NCBI RefSeq assembly: GCF_017589465.1 | Contig: NZ_JAELYA010000001.1 | Location: 248,001 to 312,000 of the forward strand | Direction: 5' to 3' | Origin: Pseudomonas schmalbachii | Lineage (GTDB): Bacteria; Pseudomonadota; Gammaproteobacteria; Pseudomonadales; Pseudomonadaceae | Length of the DNA: 64,000 nucleotides | In this document: positions 1-8,707 of the stretch, piece by piece | Position numbering within the stretch: the first letter of the stretch is position 1 | Layout of the letters: each line of letters opens with the position of its first letter | Translations under genes and position numbers: made by a program | The notes under the pieces: model-generated | Seen by the model: the letters and a program-made list of their open reading frames with translations, nothing else | What the model was told of the DNA's origin: nothing | Database searches by the model: none

Positions 1-20
1 GTACCTCAGCCCAACCTACG
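1..20. repeat. End of a GTAGGTTGG-family inverted repeat, cut by the window edge
   Basis: The first 20 bases equal the right arm of the hairpin unit that forms the tandem array at 25085-25614. The left arm lies outside the window. It sits directly beyond the terminator of the PAP2 gene. Confidence 0.8.
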
Positions 21-27
21 AAGAACG

Positions 28-56
28 AAAACGCCGGGCATCGAGCCCGGCGTTTT
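28..56 (-). terminator. Intrinsic terminator downstream of the PAP2 gene
   Basis: A perfect 8-bp GC stem (32-39 with 45-52) closes a 5-base loop and is flanked by AAAA and TTTT, so it can work in both directions. It begins a few bases past the stop codon of the minus-strand PAP2 gene at 59. Confidence 0.85.
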
Positions 57-58
57 CA

Positions 59-973
59 TCAGCCGACCGCCGCAACCTTCGCCGGAGCTGCCGTCTCGCC
101 GGCATGCCGCGACAGCAGACGCATCTTCACCAGCACCCACGGCATCACGAGGGTGATGAACAGACCCATCGACAACCCGCGCAGGGCCTGCCAGTACAGC
201 GGCTCCAGCGGCAGTTGCGCGCCCACGGCCTTGAGGCCCTTCTGGAACAGCAGGAACGCCACGCTGCCGATTACCGCCGCAAGGGCACGCTTCCAGACCG
301 CAACCTCGACGCCGAAGTCGATGGTCTGCCGTTCGATACGGAAGCCCAGTCCGGCGCCGACCAGCAGGCCGACGAACATCGGCACGTACTCCGGAGCCTT
401 GCCCGGCCACAGCGCGACGCTGGCCACACCGGCCAGCACAGCCAGGCCCACCGGCAGCGCGAGGTTGGCCTTGTTCCACAGCGCCCAGTCCTTGATCCGG
501 GCGAATACCAGCAGGGTGACGCCGCCCAGCGCCGCGCCGACGAGCACGTCCTCGACGTCATGGGCGGCGAGATACAGCCGGCTGAGGCTGACGCCCAGGC
601 AGATCACCGAGCAGACCAGCCAGAACCACAGGCGGCGCACTTCATAGGCCAGCCACAGCCACAGCACCACGGCCATCTGCGTGTGTCCGCTGGGCAGGCC
701 GTAGCTCTCGCCGACGCGGTCGTCCATGCGCAGTTCCAGCGGCGGGCGCGGGTCCTGGAAGTAATCCTTGAACAGTGCGTTGAGCCAGGCGGAAACGGCG
801 ATCAGCACCAGCAGGCGGAAGAAGGTTCCCTTGTTCCAGGCCCAAAGACCGAGCGGGATGGCCAGCAGCAGGAAGGTGCCGTAGCCGAGCCAGGTAAAGC
901 CGTTGGCGACATGGGTGAGCCCCGGCGAGCGCAAAGGCAGCACCCAGTCGAGGTTGTGCAGCAGTTCGTACAT
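59..973 (-). CDS. PAP2-superfamily membrane phosphatase
   Basis: The 304-residue polytopic membrane protein carries the three PAP2 phosphatase motifs in order: K69 with R76-P77 (KxxxxxxRP), PSGH at 94-97, and SR at 131-132 with H138 and D142. These form the vanadate-type active site of lipid and undecaprenyl-pyrophosphate phosphatases. The ATG at 973 is preferred because AAGGA lies 7 bases upstream and the product then begins just before the first hydrophobic segment; the frame stays open to 1180. The C-terminal half (residues 145-300) holds further membrane segments beyond the minimal PAP2 domain. The lipid substrate is unknown. It is monocistronic and divergent from the DUF1302 gene. Confidence 0.85.
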   Translation of the reverse strand: MYELLHNLDWVLPLRSPGLTHVANGFTWLGYGTFLLLAIPLGLWAWNKGTFFRLLVLIAVSAWLNALFKDYFQDPRPPLELRMDDRVGESYGLPSGHTQMAVVLWLWLAYEVRRLWFWLVCSVICLGVSLSRLYLAAHDVEDVLVGAALGGVTLLVFARIKDWALWNKANLALPVGLAVLAGVASVALWPGKAPEYVPMFVGLLVGAGLGFRIERQTIDFGVEVAVWKRALAAVIGSVAFLLFQKGLKAVGAQLPLEPLYWQALRGLSMGLFITLVMPWVLVKMRLLSRHAGETAAPAKVAAVG

Positions 974-1299
974 GACCAGTCCTTCATCTTTATTGTTTTG
1001 GGAAACGTGGAGCGCCCGTACTAATACTGCAACGGCAATCGACCAGACAACGGAAGACGCCGGGCACTGCTCGACTTTGGCCGATTCGCCCTCCCTCGCC
1101 GCCAGCCGGCCAGCCCCGCTCCCTCTCAATGCGCCTGATGATGCCCCATTCATCACGCTGCTGATGCCCGCAGAGCCCATGAACAGTGGGCATTCATACT
1201 TCCGGGCGACACGCAGATTACAACCTTGGTGCGCTTATCCGGCCGTTCTCCGCTGAGTACGTTGCAGCTGTGTTTGCCAACCACCACAGAGAAAGCCGC
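974..1299. other. Divergent intergenic region between the PAP2 and DUF1302 genes
   Basis: These 326 bases must hold promoters for both divergent genes. A short inverted repeat, GCCCA...TGGGC, lies near 1178-1194. I see no convincing sigma-70 or sigma-54 promoter and no further gene. Confidence 0.4.
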
Positions 1300-3126
1300 A
1301 TGACAAAAACAATACGGCCCGGATTCTTCCAGCCGCACCTTCTTGCACTCGCCGTGACCGCCGTGACTCTTGGTATTTCCACCCAGGCGCAGGCCGTCAG
1401 CTTCAACGTCGGCGAGATCGAAGGCCAGTTCGACTCCACGTTGTCGCTCGGCGCCAGCTGGTCCACCGCCGATGCCGACAAGGACTTCATCGGCTACAAC
1501 AATGGCGGCCGGACAGCCACGCACACCACCGACGACGGCCGCCTGAACTTCAAGAAGGGCGAGACCTTCTCGAAGATCTTCAAGGGCCTGCACGACCTCG
1601 AACTGAAGTACGGCGATACCGGCGTGTTCATGCGCGGCAAGTACTGGTACGACTTCGAACTGAAGGACGAGGGTCGTCCGTTCAAGGAAATCAGCGACGA
1701 CAACCGCAAGCAGGCCGCCCAGTCCTCCGGCGCCCAACTGCTCGACGCCTTCGTCTACCACAACTACGACATCGCCGAGATGCCGGGCAGCGTGCGCCTG
1801 GGCAAGCAGGTGGTGAGCTGGGGCGAGAGCACCTTCATCCCCAACAGCATCAACAGCATCAACCCGGTCGACGTCTCCGCCTTCCGCCGTCCCGGCGCGG
1901 AAGTGAAGGAAGCGCTGGTGCCGGTCAACATGTTCTACCTGTCGCAGAGCCTGACCGACAGCCTCTCCGCCGAAGCCTTCTACCAGCTGGAATGGGACCA
2001 GACGGTGCTGGACAACTGCGGCACCTTCTTCGGCGGTGACGTGGTTCCGGACGGCTGCGACACGAACAACGCCAACAACGCCGCGCCCGGCTTCGGCGCG
2101 CTGATGCAGCGCTTCGAACCGATCGCCGCGGCCAACGGCCAGGGCTTCCTGGCGACCGACGAAGGCGTGATCCTGCCGCGCGGAGGCGACCGCGACGCCC
2201 GCGACGACGGTCAGTGGGGCCTGGCGATGCGCTGGATGACCGACGCGGTGGAGTACGGCGCCTACGCCATGAACTACCACAGCCGAAATCCCTACTACAG
2301 CACGCAGACCGCCGGCGCGGACACCCTCGCCTCCCTGTCCGCCATCCTCCCGGCGGTCGGCCAGTCCTGCGCCGGCGTCCCGGGTTGCAGCTCGGTGGTC
2401 CAGGGCATGGCGCTGAGCACCGTGCTGGGCAACGCCAACTACTTCATCGAATACCCCGAGGACATTCGTCTCTACGGCCTGAGCTTCGCCACCACCCTGC
2501 CCACCGGCACCGCCTGGTCCGGCGAACTGAGCTACCGGCCGAACATGCCGCTGCAGATCAGCACTCCGGACATCACCCTGGCCGTGCTCAACCCGATCGC
2601 ACCGACCACTTCGCCGACCGTTCCGACCCGGCCGGGCCAGGACAACCACGGCTACCAGCGCAAGGAAATGACCCAGCTGCAGACCACCTTCATCCACTTC
2701 TTCGAGCGTGCCCTGGGCGCCGACCGCGTGACCCTGGTCGGCGAGCTGGGCGTGACTCACCTGGGCGGCCTGGAGCACACCAGCGACATGCGCTTCGGCC
2801 GCTCCCCCGAGTTCGGCCAGTGGGCACCGGGCAACAACCACGGTTTCTACACCGCCAACTCCTGGGGTTACCGCGTGCGCAGCGTGTTCGACTACAACGA
2901 CGTGTTCGCCGGCGTGAACCTCAAACCGAACCTGGCCTGGTCACATGACGTGGATGGCTATGGCCCGACCTTCAACGAAGGTTCCAAGGCGGTCAGCATC
3001 GGCCTGGATGCCGACTACCGCAGCACCTACACCGCCAGCCTGTCGTACACCGACTTCTTCGGCGGTGACTTCAACACCCAGATCGACCGCGACTTCCTCG
3101 CGCTCAGTGTCGGTGTGAACTTCTAA
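1300..3126 (+). CDS. DUF1302 family outer-membrane protein
   Basis: The 608-residue product has a Sec signal peptide (hydrophobic core about 14-26, cleavage after the AQA ending at 32). The mature chain is rich in alternating aromatic and polar strands and ends in Phe, as beta-barrel outer-membrane proteins do. The sequence matches the DUF1302 family, common in pseudomonads beside DUF1329 genes and catabolic operons for hydrophobic compounds; a channel or substrate-uptake role is inferred. ATG at 1300 is chosen because the signal peptide starts there and AGAGAAAG precedes it; the frame extends upstream to 1186. The DUF1329 gene follows after 25 bases. Confidence 0.85.
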   Translation: MTKTIRPGFFQPHLLALAVTAVTLGISTQAQAVSFNVGEIEGQFDSTLSLGASWSTADADKDFIGYNNGGRTATHTTDDGRLNFKKGETFSKIFKGLHDLELKYGDTGVFMRGKYWYDFELKDEGRPFKEISDDNRKQAAQSSGAQLLDAFVYHNYDIAEMPGSVRLGKQVVSWGESTFIPNSINSINPVDVSAFRRPGAEVKEALVPVNMFYLSQSLTDSLSAEAFYQLEWDQTVLDNCGTFFGGDVVPDGCDTNNANNAAPGFGALMQRFEPIAAANGQGFLATDEGVILPRGGDRDARDDGQWGLAMRWMTDAVEYGAYAMNYHSRNPYYSTQTAGADTLASLSAILPAVGQSCAGVPGCSSVVQGMALSTVLGNANYFIEYPEDIRLYGLSFATTLPTGTAWSGELSYRPNMPLQISTPDITLAVLNPIAPTTSPTVPTRPGQDNHGYQRKEMTQLQTTFIHFFERALGADRVTLVGELGVTHLGGLEHTSDMRFGRSPEFGQWAPGNNHGFYTANSWGYRVRSVFDYNDVFAGVNLKPNLAWSHDVDGYGPTFNEGSKAVSIGLDADYRSTYTASLSYTDFFGGDFNTQIDRDFLALSVGVNF

Positions 3127-3151
3127 CCTGGCCTCCCGCGAGGATCACGAC

Positions 3152-4516
3152 ATGAACAAGAAAATTCGCCTCATCGGCACCCTCACCCTCTCCCTGCTGG
3201 CCGGCAGCGTCATGGCCGCGGTTTCCCCGGAAGAAGCGGCCAAGCTCGGCACCAGCCTGACCCCGCTGGGCGGGGAAAAGGCCGGCAATGCCGACGGCAG
3301 CATCCCCGCCTGGAACGGCGGCCTTGGCACCAGCGCCGCCCCGGTGGACGCCAAGGGCTTCCTCGGCAACCCCTACGCCGGCGACAAGCCGCTGTTCACC
3401 ATCACCGCGCAGAACGTCGACCAGTACAAGGACAGGCTCGCCGAAGGCCAGGTGGCGATGTTCAAGCGCTACCCCGACTACAAGATGGTGGTCTACCCCA
3501 GCCATCGCAGCGCCGCGGTACCGGACTTCATCAACCAGGCAGCCAGGACCAGCGCGCTGAAGACCAGCCTGGTGGAAGGCGGCAACGGCCTGCAGGGCTT
3601 CGGCGACAGCCGCTGGATCGCCTTCCCGATTCCGAAAAACGGGCTGGAAGTGGTGTGGAACCACATCACCCGCTTCCGCGGCGTCAACATCCTGCGCGCC
3701 TCGGTCACCGCCGCGCCGCAGGTCAACGGCGCCTATACGCCGATCCGCTACGACGAGGACCTGGCAGTGCCCAAGGGCATGGCCGACGTCGATCCGAAGA
3801 GCTCGGAGAACCTCCTCTACTACTACAAGTCGCGCGTCACCGAGCCGGTTCGCCTGGCCGGCAACGTACTGCTGGTGCACGACTCCCTCGACCAGATCAA
3901 GGACCCGCGCATGGCCTGGCAGTACAACGCCGGCCAGCGCCGCGTGCGCCGCGCCCCGCAGGTGGCCTACGACAGCCCGACCTCGGAAGTCGACGGCCTG
4001 CGCACCTCGGACGGCCTGGACATGTACAACGGCGCGCCCAACCGCTACGAGTGGAAGCTGATCGGCAAGAAGGAGCTGTACATCCCGTACAACAACTACG
4101 AGCTGGCCTCGCCGAACGTGAAATACGCCGACATCCTCAAGGCCGGCCACGTCAACCAGGAGCTGGTGCGTTACGAGCCGCACCGCGTCTGGGTGGTCGA
4201 GGCGAACCTGAAGGGCGGTGAACGACATGTCTATGCCAAGCGCCGCTTCTACGTCGACGAGGACACCTGGTCGATCTCGGTTTCCGAGCAGTACGACGGC
4301 CGCGGCCAGCTGTGGCGGGTCGGCGAGCTGATGCAACTGCAGGACTACAAGGCCCAGGTACCGTGGTACGCACTGGAAACGCTGAATGACGTGATCAGCG
4401 GTCGCTACGTGGTCAGCGGCATGATGAACGAGGAGAAGAACTGGATCCGCTTCGGCGTACCGAACTCCGCCTCCAAGTTCACCCCGGCGGCACTGCGCAG
4501 CGCGGGCGTGCGCTGA
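3152..4516 (+). CDS. DUF1329 family outer-membrane-associated protein
   Basis: The 454-residue protein has a Sec signal peptide (about 22 residues, ending VMA) and the full-length DUF1329 sequence, a family related to LolB/LolA-like outer-membrane lipoprotein-sorting folds. DUF1302 and DUF1329 genes are repeatedly found as a pair, as here, and are thought to work together in the envelope on lipophilic substrates; the mechanism is not established. GAGG precedes the ATG. An intrinsic terminator follows 20 bases after the stop, so 1300-4516 forms a two-gene operon. Confidence 0.88.
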   Translation: MNKKIRLIGTLTLSLLAGSVMAAVSPEEAAKLGTSLTPLGGEKAGNADGSIPAWNGGLGTSAAPVDAKGFLGNPYAGDKPLFTITAQNVDQYKDRLAEGQVAMFKRYPDYKMVVYPSHRSAAVPDFINQAARTSALKTSLVEGGNGLQGFGDSRWIAFPIPKNGLEVVWNHITRFRGVNILRASVTAAPQVNGAYTPIRYDEDLAVPKGMADVDPKSSENLLYYYKSRVTEPVRLAGNVLLVHDSLDQIKDPRMAWQYNAGQRRVRRAPQVAYDSPTSEVDGLRTSDGLDMYNGAPNRYEWKLIGKKELYIPYNNYELASPNVKYADILKAGHVNQELVRYEPHRVWVVEANLKGGERHVYAKRRFYVDEDTWSISVSEQYDGRGQLWRVGELMQLQDYKAQVPWYALETLNDVISGRYVVSGMMNEEKNWIRFGVPNSASKFTPAALRSAGVR

Positions 4517-4537
4517 GTACGTTAACTCCTGACTCCA

Positions 4538-4562
4538 GGCGGCCTTCGGACCGCCTTTTTTT
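4538..4562 (+). terminator. Intrinsic terminator of the DUF1302-DUF1329 operon
   Basis: A GGCGG...CCGCC hairpin with a UUCG-type loop is followed directly by a run of seven T on the plus strand, 20 bases past the DUF1329 stop. Confidence 0.9.
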
Positions 4563-4577
4563 GGTTCTTGACCACGT

Positions 4578-4608
4578 CGTAGGGTGGACGTCGCTCTTCA
4601 CGTCCACC
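4578..4608. repeat. Short GTAGGGTGGA-type inverted repeat
   Basis: The element reads CGTAGGGTGGACGT, a short loop, then ACGTCCACC, so it can fold into a hairpin. A longer relative with the same GTAGGGTGG / CCACCCTAC ends lies at 16293-16372. Such dispersed elements are common between pseudomonad genes. Confidence 0.6.
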
Positions 4609-4630
4609 ATGGCCCTGGCGTCATGCCATC

Positions 4631-4705
4631 CGTAGGTTGGCGCTGAGCAACGCGAAGCCCAACATCGCCATCGTTGGGCTTCACTGCGTTCAGCACCAAC
4701 CTACG
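4631..4705. repeat. Solo GTAGGTTGG-family hairpin element
   Basis: The element opens with CGTAGGTTGGCGCTGAGC and closes with AGCACCAACCTACG, with GAAGCCCAAC and GTTGGGCTTC as inner arms. This is one unit of the family found in tandem at 25085-25614. A second solo copy lies at 5323-5392, on the other side of the broken amidohydrolase gene. Confidence 0.85.
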
Positions 4706-4826
4706 CGAGTTCTGGCCCATCCACGTAGTTACGCAGGATGCAAGACAGCAGAAATCAGCGGCATCTGGCCGATGGCCATCTATCCTGAACAGCCGGACCG
4801 AAAACATCGCGCAAAGGTGAATCACC

Positions 4827-5291
4827 TTGAACTCGCTTTCCTTCGCCATCGTCGATCCACACATCCACCAGTGGGACCCGTACACCACTCCGCACAAGGC
4901 CGGCCTCGCGGTGCGCCTGCTCGGCTCGCGGCCGCGCCTGCTGGAGCGGGTGATCCGCGCCACCCAGCCACGCGCCACCCTGGACACGGTGGGCCTCACC
5001 GACCATGTGCTGGCGCCCTACCGCCCGGACGACTATGCCGCCGACTGCAATGCCTACAGCGTCGAGGCGGTGGTGCATATCGAGGCGGGCTGGCATCAAC
5101 ACAAGGATTTCGGCGTGGTCGGCGAAACCCGCTGGGTCGCGCAGCTGCCGTTCGGGGAGGACAAACCGCGCCTCGGCGCCATCGTAGGCACCGCCGATCC
5201 GGCTGCCGACTGCTTCGAGAGGGTTGGGATGGGCGCGCTGAAGGCGATCTTCCGCGACAACGCGCTGCGCTTCTATCGCATGCAGGCGTGA
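4827..5291 (+). pseudogene. Internally deleted amidohydrolase remnant
   Basis: The 154-residue frame starts at TTG with AAAGGTGA upstream. It begins with the metal-binding HxH motif of amidohydrolase-2 enzymes (H12, H14, followed by QWDP). Family members usually run to about 280-350 residues. Here, after about 125 residues, the chain passes to a short tail (134-152) with the IFxDNAxRFYR pattern that normally ends full-length members. The middle of the barrel, with the remaining metal ligands and the catalytic Asp, is therefore missing while the frame is kept. It is almost certainly inactive as an enzyme. GTAGGTTGG-family repeats flank it on both sides. Confidence 0.7.
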
Positions 5292-5322
5292 GGGAAGAGC
5301 GTCGTGGCTGGGCCATAACTCG

Positions 5323-5392
5323 CGTAGGTTGGTGCTGAACGCAGTGAAGCCCAACGATGGCGATGTTGGGCTTCGCGTTGCTCAGCGCCAAC
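5323..5392. repeat. Solo GTAGGTTGG-family hairpin element
   Basis: The element starts CGTAGGTTGGTGCTGAACGC and ends GCTCAGCGCCAACG, with inner arms GAAGCCCAAC and GTTGGGCTTC. It begins 31 bases after the stop of the amidohydrolase remnant and is diverged from the array consensus at 25 kb. Confidence 0.8.
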
Positions 5393-5409
5393 GGTGGGCA
5401 TTGCAACCC

Positions 5410-5497
5410 GTAGGAGCCAGCTTGCTGGCGATCAATGGTGTCTGCCGGCAACCCGGTGCCAGGTGAAATTCCGGATCGCCAGCAAGCTGGCTCCTAC
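5410..5497. repeat. REP pair of the GTAGGAGCCAGCTTGCTGGCGAT type
   Basis: Two inverted copies, at 5410-5432 and 5473-5497, share GTAGGAGCCAGCTTGCTGGCGATC. Each copy is itself palindromic around AGCTTGCT. This is the classic paired REP arrangement of pseudomonads and a different family from the neighbouring GTAGGTTGG element. Confidence 0.85.
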
Positions 5498-5532
5498 AAA
5501 AAAATCTCGCAGGTTGTACCCGGCCGTGCGCT

Positions 5533-5639
5533 CCCTCACCCCAACCCTCTCCCGGAGGGAGAGGGGGCGGCATGGCGTGACCGGCAAGCTCGGTGCTTCG
5601 CTTCACACTGGACAGTCCCCTAGAGGGTTAGGGTGAGGG
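5533..5639. repeat. CCCTCACCCCAACCCTCTCCC inverted repeat element
   Basis: The left arm CCCTCACCCCAACCCTCTCCC and right arm GAGGGTTAGGGTGAGGG bracket a short core. A second copy lies at 16432-16551. With the elements at 5323 and 5410, most of the non-coding stretch 5292-5688 is repeat sequence from three families. Confidence 0.8.
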
Positions 5640-5640
5640 C

Positions 5641-5674
5641 AAAAAAAACACCGGACCCGCCCCCAGGCCCGGCG
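5641..5674 (-). terminator. Intrinsic terminator of the DUF1254 operon
   Basis: On the minus strand an 8-bp stem (GCCGGGCC with GGTCCGGT, two G-U pairs) is followed by a run of T, just downstream of the stop codon at 5689-5691. Confidence 0.8.
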
Positions 5675-5688
5675 TTCCCCACCGCCCT

Positions 5689-7113
5689 TTAGATCCGCTC
5701 CACCTGCGGCAACGCATATTCCCCGTTGAGAATCCCCTCCGCCGGCTGGTACAGCCGCAGCAGCAAGTAGAAATCCCCCTTCGGCGCCGGCAGCCAGTTG
5801 GCCTTTTCCGCGCCCTGTGGCTGTTCGTGCTGGATCGGGATGCTGAACGAACCGTCTGCCCCCATCTGCAGTCCCGGCGTGTCGGAGCCGACCTTGTAGC
5901 GGGCGATGGGGTTGTACACCAGCAGCTTGCTGCCGGCGTTGTAGATGGTCAGCGACCAGAACGAACCCACCGGTGGCGCCTTGTCAAAGGTGATCCGGTA
6001 GCGGTTGGTGCCGCTCAGCGGTTTGCCCTCGGCGTCGGTGTAGCGGATCGGGTAGACCGCTTCCTCGGCCAGGTTGCCTCCCAGGTAAGGCCCGGCCATC
6101 AGCGAGCGGCCCGGGTAGTTGAAGCCGAACTCGGAGAGCAGCGCGATGTTCCAGCCGTTGCGCAGGACGGTCGCGGTGGCCGTCGCCTTGCCGACCACCA
6201 GCGGCGCATCCGTCAGGGCCCGCTTGAGGCCCCTGAGCTGTTCCGGCGTCAGTTTCGACGGCTGGAAGCCCTGCTCGCGGGTCAGGCCGATCCGTTCCAG
6301 CTGGCCGACCAGCGCCTCGTCGACCGGTTTGATGCGGTTGTGCTGCATGGCGTAGCCGAGATGGGTGAAGAACCCCAGCTCATCGCCCTCGATCGACGGC
6401 AGCGGCGGCAGGGTTTCCTGCGGCGCGACGTAGCCGGCCTTGCCCAGTTGGCTCAGCGGGCGCAGGTCGAACTGTTTCTGCAGGGCCAGCACGGGTGCCG
6501 TGTCCTCGCCCTGGAGGATGTGCAGGCGGCCCCACAGCCAGACCTGGTCGGTGCTCACCGGCAGCGCCTTGACCCCGGCGGGCAGCGTGCCCTTCCAGCC
6601 CGGCGGCACCAGTGCGAACTGCCCGGCCCTGGTGCCCGTGGCGCGGCGGCCGATGTAGTGTTCGAGGTCGTGGTACATGTCGAAGACGTTGACCACGTAG
6701 TAGCGGTCCGCCGTATCCGGAACGCTCAGCACGTAGGGCTCGGTCAGTCGGACCACCGCGCTCATGTACAGGGTGTCGTTGTTGGCGGTGGGCATGTCGG
6801 TGTCGGCCGCGGTCGACAGCGCGGTGGCCCAGCCGATCCGGTTCAGCGGCGCGCGGTAGCTGGTCGGCGGCTTGTTCGCCGGGACGTCGATGTACTCGCG
6901 CAGGACACGCTCCAGGCGCACCAGCGGATAGCCCCAGGTGTAGGCCGTCATGCCCAGGTTGTAGGCCTCGACCTCCTGGGCCTGGGCGACTTTCTGCGGG
7001 GTCATCACCAGGCCGATCTGCGGATCGGGAAAGATTTCGGCGCCCTGCCCGTGGGCAGGCAGCGCTGTGGCGACGGCCAGGGCGACAAGCGTCGAGCGGA
7101 AGATTCGTTGCAT
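5689..7113 (-). CDS. DUF1254/DUF1214 family exported protein
   Basis: The 474-residue protein has a Sec signal peptide (residues 1-23, ending AHG) and matches the DUF1254 (N-terminal) plus DUF1214 (C-terminal) architecture. The C-terminal half holds the conserved patterns FDKAPPVGSFWSLTIYN and LLLRLYQP. The biochemical role of the family is unestablished; in proteobacteria such genes often sit in catabolic or envelope operons. AGGAG precedes the ATG. It is the last gene of the minus-strand set and lies 33 bases from a second, clearly paralogous DUF1254 gene. Confidence 0.85.
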   Translation of the reverse strand: MQRIFRSTLVALAVATALPAHGQGAEIFPDPQIGLVMTPQKVAQAQEVEAYNLGMTAYTWGYPLVRLERVLREYIDVPANKPPTSYRAPLNRIGWATALSTAADTDMPTANNDTLYMSAVVRLTEPYVLSVPDTADRYYVVNVFDMYHDLEHYIGRRATGTRAGQFALVPPGWKGTLPAGVKALPVSTDQVWLWGRLHILQGEDTAPVLALQKQFDLRPLSQLGKAGYVAPQETLPPLPSIEGDELGFFTHLGYAMQHNRIKPVDEALVGQLERIGLTREQGFQPSKLTPEQLRGLKRALTDAPLVVGKATATATVLRNGWNIALLSEFGFNYPGRSLMAGPYLGGNLAEEAVYPIRYTDAEGKPLSGTNRYRITFDKAPPVGSFWSLTIYNAGSKLLVYNPIARYKVGSDTPGLQMGADGSFSIPIQHEQPQGAEKANWLPAPKGDFYLLLRLYQPAEGILNGEYALPQVERI

Positions 7114-7146
7114 GCGAACTCCTGAATGTTCGTTGCGGAAAGAGTC

Positions 7147-8661
7147 TCAGGGCAGCAACAGGCTGCCCATCGCCAGACCGGCCTTCGATGTGCTGGCGGT
7201 CTGCTCGTCGACCGGTTCGAAGTCCGGCATCTTGAAGCGCTTGTCGAACAGCTCGTCGGTGGCGCCGTAGAAGCGGAAGGCCGGCAGCGGGCGCTTGCCG
7301 CCGCTGGGAATCCAGTTCGACTCCAGCCCTTGCGGGGCCTGCGGGCCGACGTAGAGGGTGACGCTGCCGTCGGCGTTCTTCTTCATCCGCTCCAGGCCGT
7401 AGGAATCCAGCGTGGTGCGGTTCTCGCGGGTGTAGATGAAGGCCATGGTGGCGCGGTCGTACAGGGTCAGCGCCCAGAACTGCCTGACCGGCATGTCGGC
7501 CGGCACCGTCACCTTGTAGGTCCGCCCCGCTTCCAGCGCTCGCCCCTGTTTATCCGCCATCGCCAGCAGGTAATAGGCCGCCGGCCGCTCGGGAACGCGC
7601 TTCGGCACCAAAGTGCACCAGAAGAACGCCAGCGCGCGGCCGTCGACATCGACGCGGTCGGGATATTCGAAGCTGAAGCTGCGGTTGGCGTCCGGCAGCA
7701 GCAGCGGCACGTACTGGCGGTCGGTCCAGTAGTACTTGTCCCGCGGCAGGTGGTCGAAGCGCTCCTGCAGGTAGTACCAGGCATCCACCACCGCCTGGCG
7801 CATCGCCTTGCGGGTCTTCTCGTCCGGCTGATAGGGCTTGCCACGCTCGATGCCGAGGGACGCCAGCAGGCCGAGCATGTGGCGGTCCTGCGGGCGCACC
7901 GGCTCGTAGGTGATGGTGTCGTGCAGCAGCTGGAAGTAGCGCTCGTCCTGCGGCAGCAGCGACGAATAGCGCTGTTCGGTGGGATCGACGAAGCGCTGCC
8001 GGGGCGGATTGGCCGCCTGCGACAGGTTGTACATCTTCAGGCGCTTCGAATAGGCGTATGCGTCCGCGCCGCTCTTGCCGGGCGCGCGCACCGAGCGGAA
8101 GGCGAAGACCACGCGCCGGGTCGGCGACGCCGCGTGCAGATAGCCGGCGGGAATTGGCCCGTTGTAGTCCGGGCCGGTCAGCAGCAGCCTGCCGCCCTTG
8201 CCGGCGTCGATGCCGGACGGGCCGATATCGGCGATGGTCATCTGCCAGGCATCCACCACCTGGCCGTAGAGGCTGCCGTCGGGACCGGCTGGCGGCACTT
8301 CCAGCACCACCGGTTCGTTCTTCAGGTCGGAATAGGCGAACACGTAGGGCGTCGAGCTGTTCGCCGTCCAGGTCTCGAATTTCGGCGTGGCGGTGCCGGA
8401 CATGGCGACGATGTCGTTGTCGCGCATGTCCAGCCCGCCGAGCGTGGCCATGCGGCCGCCCTGCACCTGCACCAGCGGCAGGGACCAGAGCACGGCCTCG
8501 AAGGCGCGCTGGTATTTGACCTGGTAGTCGAAGTCGGCGACCGAACGCTGGCTGCCGGGTGCGGGCTGGCCGCCCAGCGGCTCCTGGACGGCCAGACCGC
8601 CCGCCTGGGCGTGCACGGCCATCGCCAGCAGCAGCGACGTCACGAGAGGTTTGCGAAGCAT
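7147..8661 (-). CDS. Second DUF1254/DUF1214 family exported protein
   Basis: The 504-residue product has a signal peptide (cleavage near residue 21, QAG) and a DUF1254 plus DUF1214 layout. Its C-terminal region includes MPVRQFWALTLYDRAT and the pattern GLESNWIP, matching the downstream gene's GAEKANWLP. The two proteins are divergent paralogues in tandem, suggesting a heteromeric or two-step function rather than a recent duplication. GGAA lies upstream of the ATG. It follows the SDR gene by 46 bases and is probably co-transcribed with it. Confidence 0.85.
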   Translation of the reverse strand: MLRKPLVTSLLLAMAVHAQAGGLAVQEPLGGQPAPGSQRSVADFDYQVKYQRAFEAVLWSLPLVQVQGGRMATLGGLDMRDNDIVAMSGTATPKFETWTANSSTPYVFAYSDLKNEPVVLEVPPAGPDGSLYGQVVDAWQMTIADIGPSGIDAGKGGRLLLTGPDYNGPIPAGYLHAASPTRRVVFAFRSVRAPGKSGADAYAYSKRLKMYNLSQAANPPRQRFVDPTEQRYSSLLPQDERYFQLLHDTITYEPVRPQDRHMLGLLASLGIERGKPYQPDEKTRKAMRQAVVDAWYYLQERFDHLPRDKYYWTDRQYVPLLLPDANRSFSFEYPDRVDVDGRALAFFWCTLVPKRVPERPAAYYLLAMADKQGRALEAGRTYKVTVPADMPVRQFWALTLYDRATMAFIYTRENRTTLDSYGLERMKKNADGSVTLYVGPQAPQGLESNWIPSGGKRPLPAFRFYGATDELFDKRFKMPDFEPVDEQTASTSKAGLAMGSLLLP

Positions 8662-8707
8662 GATGGCAATTCCATTGGAAATGCGCCCGCCGCAGCGGGC
8701 GCCAGGG

